Assembly: GCA_965229445.1 (NCBI GenBank)
Contig: OZ245876.1
Coordinates: 1,550,001 to 1,614,000, forward strand
Source: Owenweeksia sp965229445
GTDB lineage: Bacteria; Bacteroidota; Bacteroidia; Flavobacteriales; Schleiferiaceae
Reading direction: 5' to 3'
DNA length: 64,000 nucleotides
Of the stretch, positions 1 through 8,938 are shown in pieces (position 1 is the first letter of the stretch; the number at the start of each line of letters is the position of its first letter). Both the position numbers and the translations under genes were made by a program. The notes below the pieces were generated by a model. It was given only the letters and a program-made list of their open reading frames with translations, was not told where the DNA came from and made no database searches.

Positions 1-268
1 GGTTTGACTGAGCTTGTAAATACAGGCAGCATATTAGCATCGCTGCCGTTCCGTAATAATTCCAAAATTTCATAGACTATGTAAAATCGCGATTTTCTTT
101 GCTAATACCATGCCTCTGTAAAGATTTTGATGACATTATTGGCCTTGGACTGCCTTTTTCAAAAGTAATCTTGAAAATAGACCAGCATATAGTCTTGGTG
201 AAGGTGATTTTAGCCTGTTAAACCTGATTTTATTCTAAGCTTAAGATATCATCAATTCAATACGGCCA

Positions 269-709
269 TTAACCCATAAGCCATGGGGTGATATTGTATA
301 AGAAAAGGAGTAGAAAGACCAAAGCAAAGAACCCGAAAAGTATGTTCATGAAGTAACCGCCAATTCTGAATATGGCTTTTTTAGGTATTTCATACATAGG
401 GTAATAGGCAAACTGGGTGGCAACCTTACCAATCCAGTAACCCGCAATTAAGCCGGTGAAAGCAACAGCCAACAGTGTTTGAGATTTTAGTTCATCAGGT
501 AAGAGGATGCTGATCAGTCCAAACGCAAAATTTAAACCTACGATATACCGGCCATAGGTTTTGGCAATTTCCTGATTTAAAGGCTTTAGCTTCTTTACAT
601 CGGTATACCAATCAAACACATTATGCCTAATATATGGATAAATGAGGGCGGTGAAAATCTGACCAGCACCTCCTAAGACAATTATCCAATTTGGAAGAGA
701 TATATTCAT
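269..709 (-). CDS. Small four-helix membrane protein, unknown function
   Basis: A 146-residue protein with four evident hydrophobic segments (about residues 7-27, 52-69, 77-97 and 117-143) and no signal peptide cleavage site, so it should be an integral inner-membrane protein. I do not recognise the family and see no catalytic motif. The short loops carry charged residues, for example around VKKLKPLNQE near residue 40. It lies alone, downstream of and in the same direction as the lipoprotein gene at 839-1552, with 129 nt between them, so it could be transcribed from its own promoter. The call rests on an intact reading frame with membrane-protein composition; function is unknown. Confidence 0.7.
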   Translation of the reverse strand: MNISLPNWIIVLGGAGQIFTALIYPYIRHNVFDWYTDVKKLKPLNQEIAKTYGRYIVGLNFAFGLISILLPDELKSQTLLAVAFTGLIAGYWIGKVATQFAYYPMYEIPKKAIFRIGGYFMNILFGFFALVFLLLFLYNITPWLMG

Positions 710-838
710 GGAACAATCGGTAAATGCTTGGTGTAAGATAAATCATAATTGGCGTTCAATGACCTGTTAGGATGCATATACAAGAAGGTGAAACTAAGTT
801 TGTACGATCAATTGGCATATTGTGAAAATGCTGGAAGT

Positions 839-1552
839 CTAATTAAGTGCCAGTATAACGGGAACAAAACATCCGCAGGGAATATTCTTCTGACCTGGTT
901 CGAATGGGTATTGGGCTGTTTTCCAGTTTACACGAGTTTGCCTTGACCGTTTTATGGTATAGTAGAAAGGTCTGGAGTATTGTGAATACCCAACATGAGG
1001 ATCAAGTCTTGTAATTATAGTATCAAGAATCTGCTTGTCTGCAAAGGGCCCTGGATATTTGAAATTATAATGGATATCACCGGATTTATAATCGGGCAGG
1101 GAATCATTGTTGGATTGGATAAAAAGTGTGTCCTGTTCCGTATAGCCATTGGTTTCCACTCTGAGATTTAGAATTGATCTGGTGGAATGCAGGTAATAAA
1201 TAGTGTCAAAAGGTATTTTCCCTTCTATCATTTCCATGATTACAATGGATCCGTAGAAACCGTTCTGCCCATTGCCCACTATGCTTAAGTCACCACTTGG
1301 AAATTCTTTCCTCGACCTGAATTCATAGTCACCTAGTACGTGAAAATAACCATAAGCGTCTGTTTTATCTGAGAGAAGACTGCGTCCACCGCGCTCATAA
1401 GTAAGTGTTACCCCACCCATAGGGTCATTGGATCCGCAGCGGTACATGAAATAACCTTTTACATCTATTGAGCCGGAGTGCTTCGTATCACAATTGACGA
1501 CTACGGCCAGAAGTACGATTAGAAGGGCTGTATTCTTAAACAGGTTTGACAT
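839..1552 (-). CDS. Putative lipoprotein with carboxypeptidase-regulatory-like (transthyretin-like) domain
   Basis: A 237-residue exported protein. The N-terminus has a hydrophobic stretch (residues 8-19) ending in VVVNC, with Cys21 as the probable lipidated residue; Asn at -1 is unusual for a lipobox, so simple secretion is possible. Residues about 30-80 (GYFMYRCG, GGVTLTYERGG, DAYGYFHVLGDYEF) resemble the small beta-sandwich regulatory domain found in many Bacteroidota surface proteins, where it packs beside a larger domain; here it makes up much of the protein. No catalytic residues are visible. It ends 129 nt before the next gene and starts 17 nt after the YkgJ-type gene on the same strand, so it may be the distal gene of that operon. 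Confidence 0.65.
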   Translation of the reverse strand: MSNLFKNTALLIVLLAVVVNCDTKHSGSIDVKGYFMYRCGSNDPMGGVTLTYERGGRSLLSDKTDAYGYFHVLGDYEFRSRKEFPSGDLSIVGNGQNGFYGSIVIMEMIEGKIPFDTIYYLHSTRSILNLRVETNGYTEQDTLFIQSNNDSLPDYKSGDIHYNFKYPGPFADKQILDTIITRLDPHVGYSQYSRPFYYTIKRSRQTRVNWKTAQYPFEPGQKNIPCGCFVPVILALN

Positions 1553-1569
1553 GCTAATGAAATAAAGTA

Positions 1570-2070
1570 TTAATTCTCTTTGAGTGCCTGTTTTAGATCC
1601 TCAACCATCTCAAACACTGCCGGACAAACCTCAATATTTTTTCGAGTTAATTCCAGTACCTGATGCATGCGGTTACGGTCTGTGTGCGGATACTCCTTAC
1701 AGGCCTTTGGTCGCACCTCGTAAATTCCACAGTAGTTATCATCTCCCAGAAAGGGGCAGGGAACCGTTTGTAGCACAAAGTCTTTGTCCTCATCTACTCT
1801 AAGATAAGTGTTAATGAATTCAGATGGCTTCATACGGAAGTGCCGGGCAATGCGGTTGATATCATTCTCCGTAAAAAGGGGGCCGGTGGTTTTGCAACAA
1901 TTGGCACAATCCAGGCAATTGATATGAGCAAAGGCATTCTGGTGAGCCTTGTGAAATTTCTGATCCAGTTGCTTGGGAGGGAGAGCCTTAAGCTTCTTTA
2001 GGAAGGCTTTATTTTCCTTTTGCTTGGAGCGGGCTCTGGCGTTAAATTTCTTGAAATCATCACTTTCCAC
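1570..2070 (-). CDS. YkgJ family cysteine-cluster protein
   Basis: A 166-residue soluble protein with the CxxCxxCC signature of the YkgJ family at residues 52-59 (CLDCANCC), followed by further conserved cysteines in TVPCPFLGDDNYCGIYEVR and KACKEYPH, and a late VCP. Family members are thought to bind a zinc ion or an iron-sulfur cluster; their reaction is not established. The basic N-terminal 35 residues are helical and charged. The start overlaps the end of the upstream glycosylphosphotransferase by 11 nt, so the two are translated from one transcript. The family assignment is clear; a role in surface polysaccharide production is only suggested by position. Confidence 0.85.
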   Translation of the reverse strand: MESDDFKKFNARARSKQKENKAFLKKLKALPPKQLDQKFHKAHQNAFAHINCLDCANCCKTTGPLFTENDINRIARHFRMKPSEFINTYLRVDEDKDFVLQTVPCPFLGDDNYCGIYEVRPKACKEYPHTDRNRMHQVLELTRKNIEVCPAVFEMVEDLKQALKEN

Positions 2071-3478
2071 GGCCCTGTAATACGATGAGTACGGTGTAGA
2101 TTAGAATCTTAAGATCATTGAAGAGATTCATGTTTTCAATATAGATGATATCATACTTCAAGCGCTGAACCATCTGATCCACATTTTCCGCATATCCATA
2201 CTTCACCATCCCCCATGAAGTAATACCTGGTTTTACCTTCTTAATATGCCGTACATGCGGTGCTTTTTCACCGATCTTCTGTAGAAAATATTCACGTTCC
2301 GGTCGTGGCCCTACAATTGACATCTCGCCAAGAATAACATTCAGGAATTGCGGTAATTCATCTAATCGATACTTGCGCATGATACGTCCCCATTTAGTAA
2401 TTCGGCTATCGTTTTCACTACTTAACTGGGGTCCGTTGGTTTCTGCATCCTGGTACATGCTTCTAAACTTGATCATCATAAAGCACTTACCATTCAGTCC
2501 TACTCGTTTCTGTTTAAAAAAGATCGGTCCATCGCTGGTCATTTTAACCATAATGGCTGAAAAAATAAAAACCGGGGAGGTAATGAGCAGCAGGAATAGT
2601 GACGCCAGAATATCGAACAGGCGTTTGGCAACTTTTTGCCACAGCGGTATTAGTTCATGACTGATCTCTACTAAGGGCGCTGAACTTATGGATTCTAGTT
2701 TAACCTTACCTGAGATAATGTCATAGGTATCCGGAATCATCTTTACCTTAACGTTGGTTCCTTCCAGAATATTGAGAATTTCTTCCAGTTTTTCATGTTC
2801 CGATGATTCAATGGCAATTATCACCTCTTCAATCTCATTTTCTTTAATGATGTCTTGAAGGTTATTATGACTACCCAGGTGCTTTAGGTTTTTCTTTACA
2901 AGAAACTGAATGTTATTATGTACACTCACAAAACCCACAAATCGATTGCCAATGCTCGTGCGATCACCAATCTCATTGTACAACTCTACGGCATTTTCGT
3001 TACTGCCAATTAGAAGCGTGTTAAACCATATCTTACCCTTGCGGATTCTATATGCGGTTCTGGAACTTAGAAGCACTCTGAATAGGCTGGTAAGTATAAA
3101 ATGGCTACTGAAATAGGTGAGAAAGCCGCGGTAATAGTCGGTGTAGTTGTTAACCCAGTCGTCTAGAATTAATGCGAAGAAAATGACCACACTTCCCAGG
3201 AGTGAGGCATTAAAGGTGTATATGATTTCCTTTAGACGTGAACGGCGGTAAATGTCGCGATAGAAGTTGGTAATTATATAGATGGTGATCCAAAAAATAG
3301 GGATGGCAATAAGCCCTAAGTAGTAATTTGAATTAAAGTTCAGCTCCAGACCTTCAAATCGCTGTTTCTCAATGTAATTATGCCTGAAGGTGTAAAGAAT
3401 AGTGTAAGCGGACATGGCAGCAACAGCATCCCAAAAAATGTATTTAGCTCGTTGTATGTGTGACCGCTTACTCATCAC
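2060..3478 (-). CDS. Undecaprenyl-phosphate sugar phosphotransferase (WcaJ/WbaP-like)
   Basis: A 472-residue polyprenyl glycosylphosphotransferase, which starts surface polysaccharide synthesis by moving a sugar-1-phosphate from a nucleotide sugar to undecaprenyl phosphate in the inner membrane. Order: four or five N-terminal membrane helices (about 15-150), a nucleotide-binding-like middle domain (about 150-270), a further membrane helix (about 285-310) and the C-terminal bacterial sugar transferase domain. The latter shows KFRSMY, the catalytic-type LDELPQ and VGPRPE. Full length for the family. It begins one base after the lipoprotein stop and overlaps the YkgJ gene, so it sits mid-operon behind a Gfo/Idh/MocA oxidoreductase. 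The sugar (glucose, galactose or other) cannot be told from sequence. Confidence 0.92.
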   Translation of the reverse strand: MMSKRSHIQRAKYIFWDAVAAMSAYTILYTFRHNYIEKQRFEGLELNFNSNYYLGLIAIPIFWITIYIITNFYRDIYRRSRLKEIIYTFNASLLGSVVIFFALILDDWVNNYTDYYRGFLTYFSSHFILTSLFRVLLSSRTAYRIRKGKIWFNTLLIGSNENAVELYNEIGDRTSIGNRFVGFVSVHNNIQFLVKKNLKHLGSHNNLQDIIKENEIEEVIIAIESSEHEKLEEILNILEGTNVKVKMIPDTYDIISGKVKLESISSAPLVEISHELIPLWQKVAKRLFDILASLFLLLITSPVFIFSAIMVKMTSDGPIFFKQKRVGLNGKCFMMIKFRSMYQDAETNGPQLSSENDSRITKWGRIMRKYRLDELPQFLNVILGEMSIVGPRPEREYFLQKIGEKAPHVRHIKKVKPGITSWGMVKYGYAENVDQMVQRLKYDIIYIENMNLFNDLKILIYTVLIVLQGRGK

Positions 3479-4378
3479 TTAGTACACGAGCTTTAAATTG
3501 TCCAAATACACCCATCCCGTATCATTCTCAGAGTCGTGAATGGCACCAAAAAAGATGTTGAAATTATCCGCATCCGAGAAGGCTGATAACTCGGTGACGA
3601 GATTGATATAAATCTTGTTCCAATCTTCTTTCGGATTTACAATCACCGTGGCCTGCTGGGTATTGCCAGAAATACGATTCGCAAAAACCCCTACGATAAA
3701 GGCTTGGTTGCATCGATAATTCATTTCCAGATAAACGTTTTCGCCATTTTTTGGCAGATCATAAGTCTTTACACTGGATACCTCTGCTTTACGAACACTG
3801 GCTGTAGTGTACATGACCCCGGCTTTGCCGTTGTCTTCACTTGGTTTTTGCGGATTGGTAAATACCAGAGCAGGATCAGTAATTTTCACAATCCCTGTAT
3901 CTGAATTATCGGTGGGTAATAGGTTGATACCCGCCTGATCAAAATCTTCGAGGATGTCTATGGTGGCTGAGGAGGAATAATTGGTCCTTCTAAATTTGAG
4001 TGGAACCAGAAAAGTATCAACACTGGCAGCAATGGTCGTATCAAATATGGGACGTTCGAAGAATGGATAAATAGCGCGGCTAGAGCTGATACCGTTGAGG
4101 TTGATGCCAGGAAATATCCTGATGGTGTGTGAGCCTTCTTCCAGAATTACCGGTACTGTACAGGGTAACTCATAAGTTCCTTCAAGATCATTATCCACAT
4201 AAATCCATATGGTCGTGATCTTGGAATTGGAAGTCCCCTCGGTAAGGTAATCTGTGTTAAGTTGAAAATCGGGGATGTCAAAGTATACCGGTCGACTCGC
4301 AGAGTACTTATCCGGAGAACAGGAGGAGAAAACTAAAATTGAGGCAATAAATGCCAACCACCAGTATCTGTTGGCCAT
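3479..4378 (-). CDS. Lipoprotein in polysaccharide operon, unknown function
   Basis: A 299-residue protein with a lipoprotein signal peptide: a hydrophobic core (residues 6-17) and the lipobox VFSSC, with Cys20 as the acylation site. The mature part is rich in beta structure. Its C-terminal half, ending WVYLDNLKLVY, has the feel of a jelly-roll carbohydrate-binding-like domain, but I cannot assign a family. The gene is packed between the Gfo/Idh oxidoreductase (3 nt gap) and the sugar phosphotransferase (no gap), so it is co-transcribed with them. A role in surface polysaccharide handling at the outer membrane is inferred from that position only. Confidence 0.75.
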   Translation of the reverse strand: MANRYWWLAFIASILVFSSCSPDKYSASRPVYFDIPDFQLNTDYLTEGTSNSKITTIWIYVDNDLEGTYELPCTVPVILEEGSHTIRIFPGINLNGISSSRAIYPFFERPIFDTTIAASVDTFLVPLKFRRTNYSSSATIDILEDFDQAGINLLPTDNSDTGIVKITDPALVFTNPQKPSEDNGKAGVMYTTASVRKAEVSSVKTYDLPKNGENVYLEMNYRCNQAFIVGVFANRISGNTQQATVIVNPKEDWNKIYINLVTELSAFSDADNFNIFFGAIHDSENDTGWVYLDNLKLVY

Positions 4379-4381
4379 ATT

Positions 4382-5368
4382 TCAGGCAATCACATTAAGG
4401 TTCAGGTTGATTTTTTCCAGAATCTGGTGGGCAACCTCCAGCGCCTGGTGTCCATCTTCAAGTGTAACGCTCACAGGAGTGTTTTTATTGATAGCTTCTG
4501 CAAAAGATTTCAACTCTTCCTGTATCGCATTGGTACTGAGGGACTCCGGCTTCTCAAAATAGATTTGTTTCTTTTTACCACCACCTAAATCCATGATCAT
4601 GGCGTAAGGATCCTGCTCGTCTACTTCGCTTTTCATTCTAATTACTTCGCTCTCTTTGGTAAGAAAATCTATGGTGATATAAGCATCGCGTTGAAAGATT
4701 CGTGTTTTACGCATATTTTTTAATGAGATACGACTGGCCGTTAAGTTGGCTACACAACCATTATCAAATTCAATGCGGGCATTCGCAATATCCGGGGTGT
4801 CACTTACAACGGCTACACCACTGGCATTAATTTTTTTGATTCCGGATTTCACAAGGCTCAGCACGATGTCAATATCGTGAATCATCAGATCGAGAACCAC
4901 GGGTACATCCGTGCCGCGGGGATTAAATTCAGCCAGTCGATGAGTTTCCAGAAACATAGGACTTTCTACATACTCGCGCGCTGCTAAATAAGCCGGATTA
5001 AAACGTTCTACATGTCCAACCTGTGCTCTGGTCTTCGCTTCTTCGGAAAGTTTAATTAATTCCAGAGCCTCTTTGGGTGTATTGGTTATAGGTTTTTCAA
5101 TAAAAACATGGCGCATTTCTTTGATGGCAACCTTAGCACACTCATAGTGGTTGAGGGTAGGGGTAACAATGTCTACCACCTCTACCGCCGCCACTAATGC
5201 TTCAATGCTCTCCATGGCGGGAATGCCAAATTCCTTGGATACGGCTTCACGTGTTTGTGGATCTGGATCAAAGAATCCCGATAATTCATAATGATCCGGT
5301 AGGTTCTTCAAGCACTTGAGGTGGATCTTACCCAGGTGTCCGGCACCCAATACACCAACTTTAAGCAT
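4382..5368 (-). CDS. Gfo/Idh/MocA family NAD(P)-dependent oxidoreductase
   Basis: A 328-residue oxidoreductase. The N-terminal Rossmann fold begins GVLGAGHLGKIH (residues 5-16); the family motif EKP is in VFIEKPITNT (about residue 94); the C-terminal alpha/beta domain carries MIHDIDIV, which holds the expected active-site histidine. Relatives oxidise or reduce sugar hydroxyls, often on UDP-sugars, using NAD(H). It is the first gene of a tight minus-strand operon with a lipoprotein, a sugar phosphotransferase and a YkgJ protein, so it most likely makes a nucleotide-sugar precursor for a surface glycan. A divergent gene (pcm) starts 134 nt away. The exact substrate is not visible. Confidence 0.9.
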   Translation of the reverse strand: MLKVGVLGAGHLGKIHLKCLKNLPDHYELSGFFDPDPQTREAVSKEFGIPAMESIEALVAAVEVVDIVTPTLNHYECAKVAIKEMRHVFIEKPITNTPKEALELIKLSEEAKTRAQVGHVERFNPAYLAAREYVESPMFLETHRLAEFNPRGTDVPVVLDLMIHDIDIVLSLVKSGIKKINASGVAVVSDTPDIANARIEFDNGCVANLTASRISLKNMRKTRIFQRDAYITIDFLTKESEVIRMKSEVDEQDPYAMIMDLGGGKKKQIYFEKPESLSTNAIQEELKSFAEAINKNTPVSVTLEDGHQALEVAHQILEKINLNLNVIA

Positions 5369-5502
5369 GATTATCAGAAATTTGCCGCTAAATTAGGGCA
5401 TTTGCTGCAGGGGGCAAGCCGCTCTATGAACAGAATTTTGTTGAATTGTTCTTCGCAACTCCGGTTTTCACTAATGGCTAATTGCGCACCTTTAGATTCC
5501 AT

Positions 5503-6144
5503 ATGAAGGACCTACCTAAACACCAGGGCCAGCGGAATAAGCTGGTTAAAAAACTTATTGAGAAAGGCATCAGAGATCAGGCTGTATTGAAGGCTATTGC
5601 CAGAGTACCCAGACATCTGTTAATTGAATCTTCTTTTGAGGAGCATGCCTATGAAGACAAGGCATTTCCTATTGCTGCGGGTCAAACAATATCACATCCA
5701 TTTACGGTAGCCTATCAAACGGAGCTCCTGCAAACCAACCCTTCCCATCATATCCTGGAGATTGGAACGGGGAGCGGATACCAGGCGGCTGTTTTGTATC
5801 AGATGGGGTGTAAAGTGTTCTCCATTGAGCGACAGAAGGAGCTCTTTGATATCACGCGACAGATCATGCCCAGGCTGGGCTATAATTTCCTCATGAAGTA
5901 TGGTGATGGTTTTCAGGGATTGCCTACTTACGCGCCTTTTGACAGGATAATTGTAACGGCAGGAGCTCCGGATATCCCCCCATTATTAGTAGAGCAATTG
6001 AGATGTGGTGGACGGATGGTAATTCCGGTAGGGGAGAATCAGCAGATTATGAAACTGGTCGTGAAATCTGAATCTGGCAAAGTAAGTGTAACCGAGTATG
6101 GTGAGTTTAAGTTTGTGCCGATGCTTGCTCAAAGGGATTATTAG
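5503..6144 (+). CDS. pcm: Protein-L-isoaspartate O-methyltransferase
   Basis: A 213-residue enzyme that methylates abnormal L-isoaspartyl residues in aged proteins, using S-adenosylmethionine, to start their repair in the cytoplasm. Visible family signatures: RVPRHLLIE, the PIAAGQTISHPFTVA segment that holds the acceptor-site residues, and the SAM-binding LEIGTGSGYQAAVL followed by an acidic VFSIER. Length is normal. The frame is open from a TTG at 5482, but ATG 5503 gives the usual N-terminus. The stop overlaps that of the convergent gene by 4 nt. It is transcribed away from the polysaccharide operon and stands alone. Confidence 0.95.
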   Translation: MKDLPKHQGQRNKLVKKLIEKGIRDQAVLKAIARVPRHLLIESSFEEHAYEDKAFPIAAGQTISHPFTVAYQTELLQTNPSHHILEIGTGSGYQAAVLYQMGCKVFSIERQKELFDITRQIMPRLGYNFLMKYGDGFQGLPTYAPFDRIIVTAGAPDIPPLLVEQLRCGGRMVIPVGENQQIMKLVVKSESGKVSVTEYGEFKFVPMLAQRDY

Positions 6145-6635
6145 AATCCTTCTCTTACTTCACTCATAAGTTTCAGTCCCAGTCCTTCCAGCCAGGCCAC
6201 CTCGTAACTCAATACTACTTCGCTCTGCAGGTTTTCGGTTTTAAAGATAAAACTGGTTTCCATATTATAAGTATCGTCTAAAGTGCCTGTTGGGAAGACC
6301 CTGGTTTCAAGATATTTCAACTCTGCGCCAGTAGCTTTGGCCTCCCGGTAATTCTGTTGCAATAGTTCAATAGACTCTTGCCATTGTACATACAGCTTGC
6401 TGTAGGATTGATTAAGCTGGTTTTTCCTCTTGGTTTTTTTCACCTCATCCCACTCTTGATTGTCGAGAAGTAACAAGTACTGTTTTATTCTGATCATAGG
6501 AATAAATTCTTCCTGTTCCGGTGCAGTGAGTTGAAGAAAGAGACTTCTCCCGGCATGCTCAAAGTCTTGATCGGTTTGAGCATTCAGATTTTGGGTCAGA
6601 AAGAAAAAAGGCCATAAATAAATCAGTTTGTTCAT
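6141..6635 (-). CDS. Secreted hypothetical protein
   Basis: I choose the ATG at 6635 because it gives a clean signal peptide (hydrophobic IYLWPFFFL followed by NLNAQ near residue 20) and begins 4 nt after the upstream AIM24-family stop; the open frame extends further but overlaps that gene. The 164-residue product is acidic and mostly helical after the signal, with no cysteine pair or catalytic motif that I recognise. It is probably periplasmic or cell-surface. It is likely co-transcribed with the AIM24 gene. Its last 4 nt overlap the convergent pcm gene. Confidence 0.65.
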   Translation of the reverse strand: MNKLIYLWPFFFLTQNLNAQTDQDFEHAGRSLFLQLTAPEQEEFIPMIRIKQYLLLLDNQEWDEVKKTKRKNQLNQSYSKLYVQWQESIELLQQNYREAKATGAELKYLETRVFPTGTLDDTYNMETSFIFKTENLQSEVVLSYEVAWLEGLGLKLMSEVREGF

Positions 6636-6639
6636 GATG

Positions 6640-7440
6640 CTAAAATCTGTTATCTCCATCCAAAATATTACCAATTTCACCTAATAGGCTGCCTTCGCCA
6701 CGGCGTTTACCTCCTCTAGTAGGGGCGCTGGCAATGACACGATCGGCCAATCGACTAAAGGGCAAGGACTGAACAAATACCTTTCCTGGTCCAACCAGTT
6801 TTGCGAGGAAGACCCCTTCACCCCCAAAAAAGGTATTTCGAAGTCCTCCGATAAATTCAATATCGTATTGTACCCCTTGTGTAAACCCTACCAAACAACC
6901 TGTATCAATTTTCAAGCTTTCACCTATCTTTAATTCCTTTTCAATGATCGTGCCGCCTGCGTGCAGAAACACCAAACCATCGCCTTCAAGCTTTTGCATG
7001 ATGAATCCTTCCCCTCCAAAAAATCCTGTGCCTAGTTTTCTGCGAAACTCTAAACTTACGGATACTCCCTTCGCAGCGCATAAGAAGGCATCTTTCTGAC
7101 AAATTACTTTTCCTTTTTCTTGATGGAGATCAAGCGCAATAATTTTGCCCGGATATGGAGAAGCAAAAACGGCTCGTTTGACGTCACTGCCCATATTCGT
7201 ATAAGTGGTCATAAACAGACCCTCACCCGTAAGCAGTCGTTTGCCGGCTGAAAGGACACTGTCAAACACACTGCGCTTCACGGAACTGCCATCACCAAAG
7301 ATGGTATCCATTTTAATCCCCTCATCCATCATCATCATACTTCCCGCCTCTGCTACCACAGTTTCCTGAGGATCAAGTTTAATCTCGATAGCTTGCATTT
7401 CCTCTCCGATGAAGGTATATTCTATATCATGTGCGTTCAT
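6640..7440 (-). CDS. AIM24 / TIGR00266 family protein
   Basis: A 266-residue protein of the AIM24 (TIGR00266) family, recognised by its tandem beta-strand repeats: the early VAEAGSMMMMDEGI, two FFGGEG motifs (GTGFFGGEGFIM and NTFFGGEGVFLAKL) and a glycine-rich C-terminus. The family forms a beta-prism-like fold and has no proven biochemical function in bacteria. The frame is open three codons upstream from a TTG, but that TTG belongs to a TAnnTTTG-like element; ATG 7440 lies 6 nt after it. The downstream secreted protein follows after 4 nt. Family assignment is secure, function unknown. Confidence 0.88.
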   Translation of the reverse strand: MNAHDIEYTFIGEEMQAIEIKLDPQETVVAEAGSMMMMDEGIKMDTIFGDGSSVKRSVFDSVLSAGKRLLTGEGLFMTTYTNMGSDVKRAVFASPYPGKIIALDLHQEKGKVICQKDAFLCAAKGVSVSLEFRRKLGTGFFGGEGFIMQKLEGDGLVFLHAGGTIIEKELKIGESLKIDTGCLVGFTQGVQYDIEFIGGLRNTFFGGEGVFLAKLVGPGKVFVQSLPFSRLADRVIASAPTRGGKRRGEGSLLGEIGNILDGDNRF

Positions 7441-7446
7441 GGGGTG

Positions 7447-7454
7447 CAAATTTT
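7447..7454 (-). promoter_or_regulatory. Possible -7 box of the AIM24 gene
   Basis: On the minus strand this reads AAAATTTG, one mismatch from TAnnTTTG, with 6 nt to the chosen ATG. No -33 element was identified. It is one of several start codons here with the same spacing. Confidence 0.4.
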
Positions 7455-7628
7455 GATGGATAATTTGAGTTATGAGTACTGATTTGATTTACTAAATTAA
7501 GAGGTTGATTGGTTAATTGGGATCAAGATTACTGGTTTTAGTTCAAGGTCAAACTTCTTTTGTCTCATGTCTATTTTCATAATTCAATATACTCGTCACC
7601 CCTCACTTTTCATCCTTCACATTTCCTC

Positions 7629-8900
7629 CTAATACCGATACTTCGGCCACAAAGCTTTTAGCCGCTCGCGCAGGGATTTTTCCTTCGGATTTTCGCCCGG
7701 AGAATAGAAGCTTAGACCACTAATTTCCTGGGGTAAATACTCCTGACCGGAAAATGACTGATCATAATCATGGGAGTACTGATAGTTTTTACCATATCCC
7801 AGATCCTTCATCAAGTCAGTTGGTGCATTTCTTATAGCAAGAGGAACGGACAGATCGCCGGATTCGCGCACTTGTTCCTGAGCTTTATTGATGGCCAAAT
7901 AGCTGGCATTACTCTTAGGTGAAGTTGCCAGATAAATTACACATTGAGACAGAATAATTCTACTCTCTGGCCAACCAATTTTCTCTACGGCTTCAAAGCA
8001 GGCATTGGCCAGTAGCAAGGCATTTGGATTTGCCATTCCAATGTCTTCGGAAGCCAAAATCACGAGTCTTCGCGCAATAAACTTGGGTTCCTCACCTCCT
8101 TCAATCATTCTGGCCAGCCAGTATACACCGGCATTAGGGTCGCTACCTCTAATGGATTTAATAAATGCTGAGATAATATCATAGTGCTGCTCTCCATTCT
8201 TATCGTAATAGGAGGGACGGTTTTTTAGTAAGGACTCAATGTCTTTATTAAACACCGAACTACCTTTCTCTATATTGAGCGCTACCAACTCCAAGATATT
8301 TAGAAGCTTCCTGGCATCACCCCCGCTAAACCGGTAAAGCGCTTCTCTTTCTTTCAGTATGATATTTCTACTCTTTAGCCAGTTGTCAGTCGATAAAGCC
8401 CGATCGGTTAGTTCGTCCAACTCCTCCTTGCCAAAGGATTTTAAGACGTACACCTGACAACGAGAAAGCAGGGCAGAAATCACCTCAAAACTTGGGTTTT
8501 CGGTAGTAGCTCCAATCAAAACGACCGTGCCTTTTTCAACCGCTCCTAATAAACTGTCTTGTTGTGATTTTGAGAAACGATGTATTTCATCAATAAACAG
8601 GATCGGAGTAATTCCCTGTCCAAATAGACCCTGATTCTCTGCCTTGGCGATCACTTCGCGTACATCCTTCACACCTGAATTAATGGCGGAAAGGGTATAA
8701 ATAGGACGATCTGCCTCCAGGGCAATCAGTTCCGCTAAACTGGTTTTTCCTACTCCGGGAGGTCCCCAGAATATCATGGAAGGCACCATTTTAGAGGCTA
8801 TCAGTTTTCTCAATGAACCATTTGGCCCCAGTAAGTCACTTTGTCCGATGTAATCCGTAAAGCTTTTGGGCCGAAGGCGTTCGGCTAATGGTGCAGACAT
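7629..8900 (-). CDS. rarA: Replication-associated recombination protein A (AAA+ ATPase)
   Basis: A 423-residue clamp-loader-like AAA+ ATPase that acts at stalled replication forks (RarA/MgsA, homologous to Mgs1/WRNIP1). It shows Walker A GPPGVGKTS (residues 46-53), Walker B FIDEIHRFSKSQQD (about 103), sensor 1 GATTENPSF and the arginine-finger region LLSRCQVY. The C-terminal half contains RMIEGGEEPKFIARRL and EDIGMANPNAL, typical of the tetramerisation domain. Length is normal. It is transcribed divergently from the rhomboid gene from a 38-nt gap containing two back-to-back -7 boxes. Confidence 0.96.
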   Translation of the reverse strand: MSAPLAERLRPKSFTDYIGQSDLLGPNGSLRKLIASKMVPSMIFWGPPGVGKTSLAELIALEADRPIYTLSAINSGVKDVREVIAKAENQGLFGQGITPILFIDEIHRFSKSQQDSLLGAVEKGTVVLIGATTENPSFEVISALLSRCQVYVLKSFGKEELDELTDRALSTDNWLKSRNIILKEREALYRFSGGDARKLLNILELVALNIEKGSSVFNKDIESLLKNRPSYYDKNGEQHYDIISAFIKSIRGSDPNAGVYWLARMIEGGEEPKFIARRLVILASEDIGMANPNALLLANACFEAVEKIGWPESRIILSQCVIYLATSPKSNASYLAINKAQEQVRESGDLSVPLAIRNAPTDLMKDLGYGKNYQYSHDYDQSFSGQEYLPQEISGLSFYSPGENPKEKSLRERLKALWPKYRY

Positions 8901-8917
8901 GGAATGATGTTGGATAA

Positions 8918-8925
8918 CAAAAATA
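8918..8925 (-). promoter_or_regulatory. -7 box of the rarA promoter
   Basis: On the minus strand this is TATTTTTG, an exact match to the Bacteroidota TAnnTTTG element, 17 nt upstream of the rarA ATG. It lies one base from a plus-strand box for the divergent rhomboid gene, so the two promoters should compete for polymerase. Confidence 0.6.
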
Positions 8926-8926
8926 A

Positions 8927-8934
8927 TACATTTA
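8927..8934 (+). promoter_or_regulatory. Probable -7 box of the rhomboid gene
   Basis: TACATTTA matches TAnnTTTG except the last base and ends 4 nt before the GTG start at 8939. That spacing implies a transcript starting at or next to the start codon. Confidence 0.5.
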
Positions 8935-8938
8935 GAAA

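Noticed and set aside
1..268. Left-edge region considered for an RNA gene or partial gene
   Set aside because: No open frame of coding character, no tRNA arms and no strong hairpin were seen.
749..946. 65-codon plus-strand open frame
   Set aside because: It overlaps the 3' end of the lipoprotein gene and shows no signal, domain or promoter.
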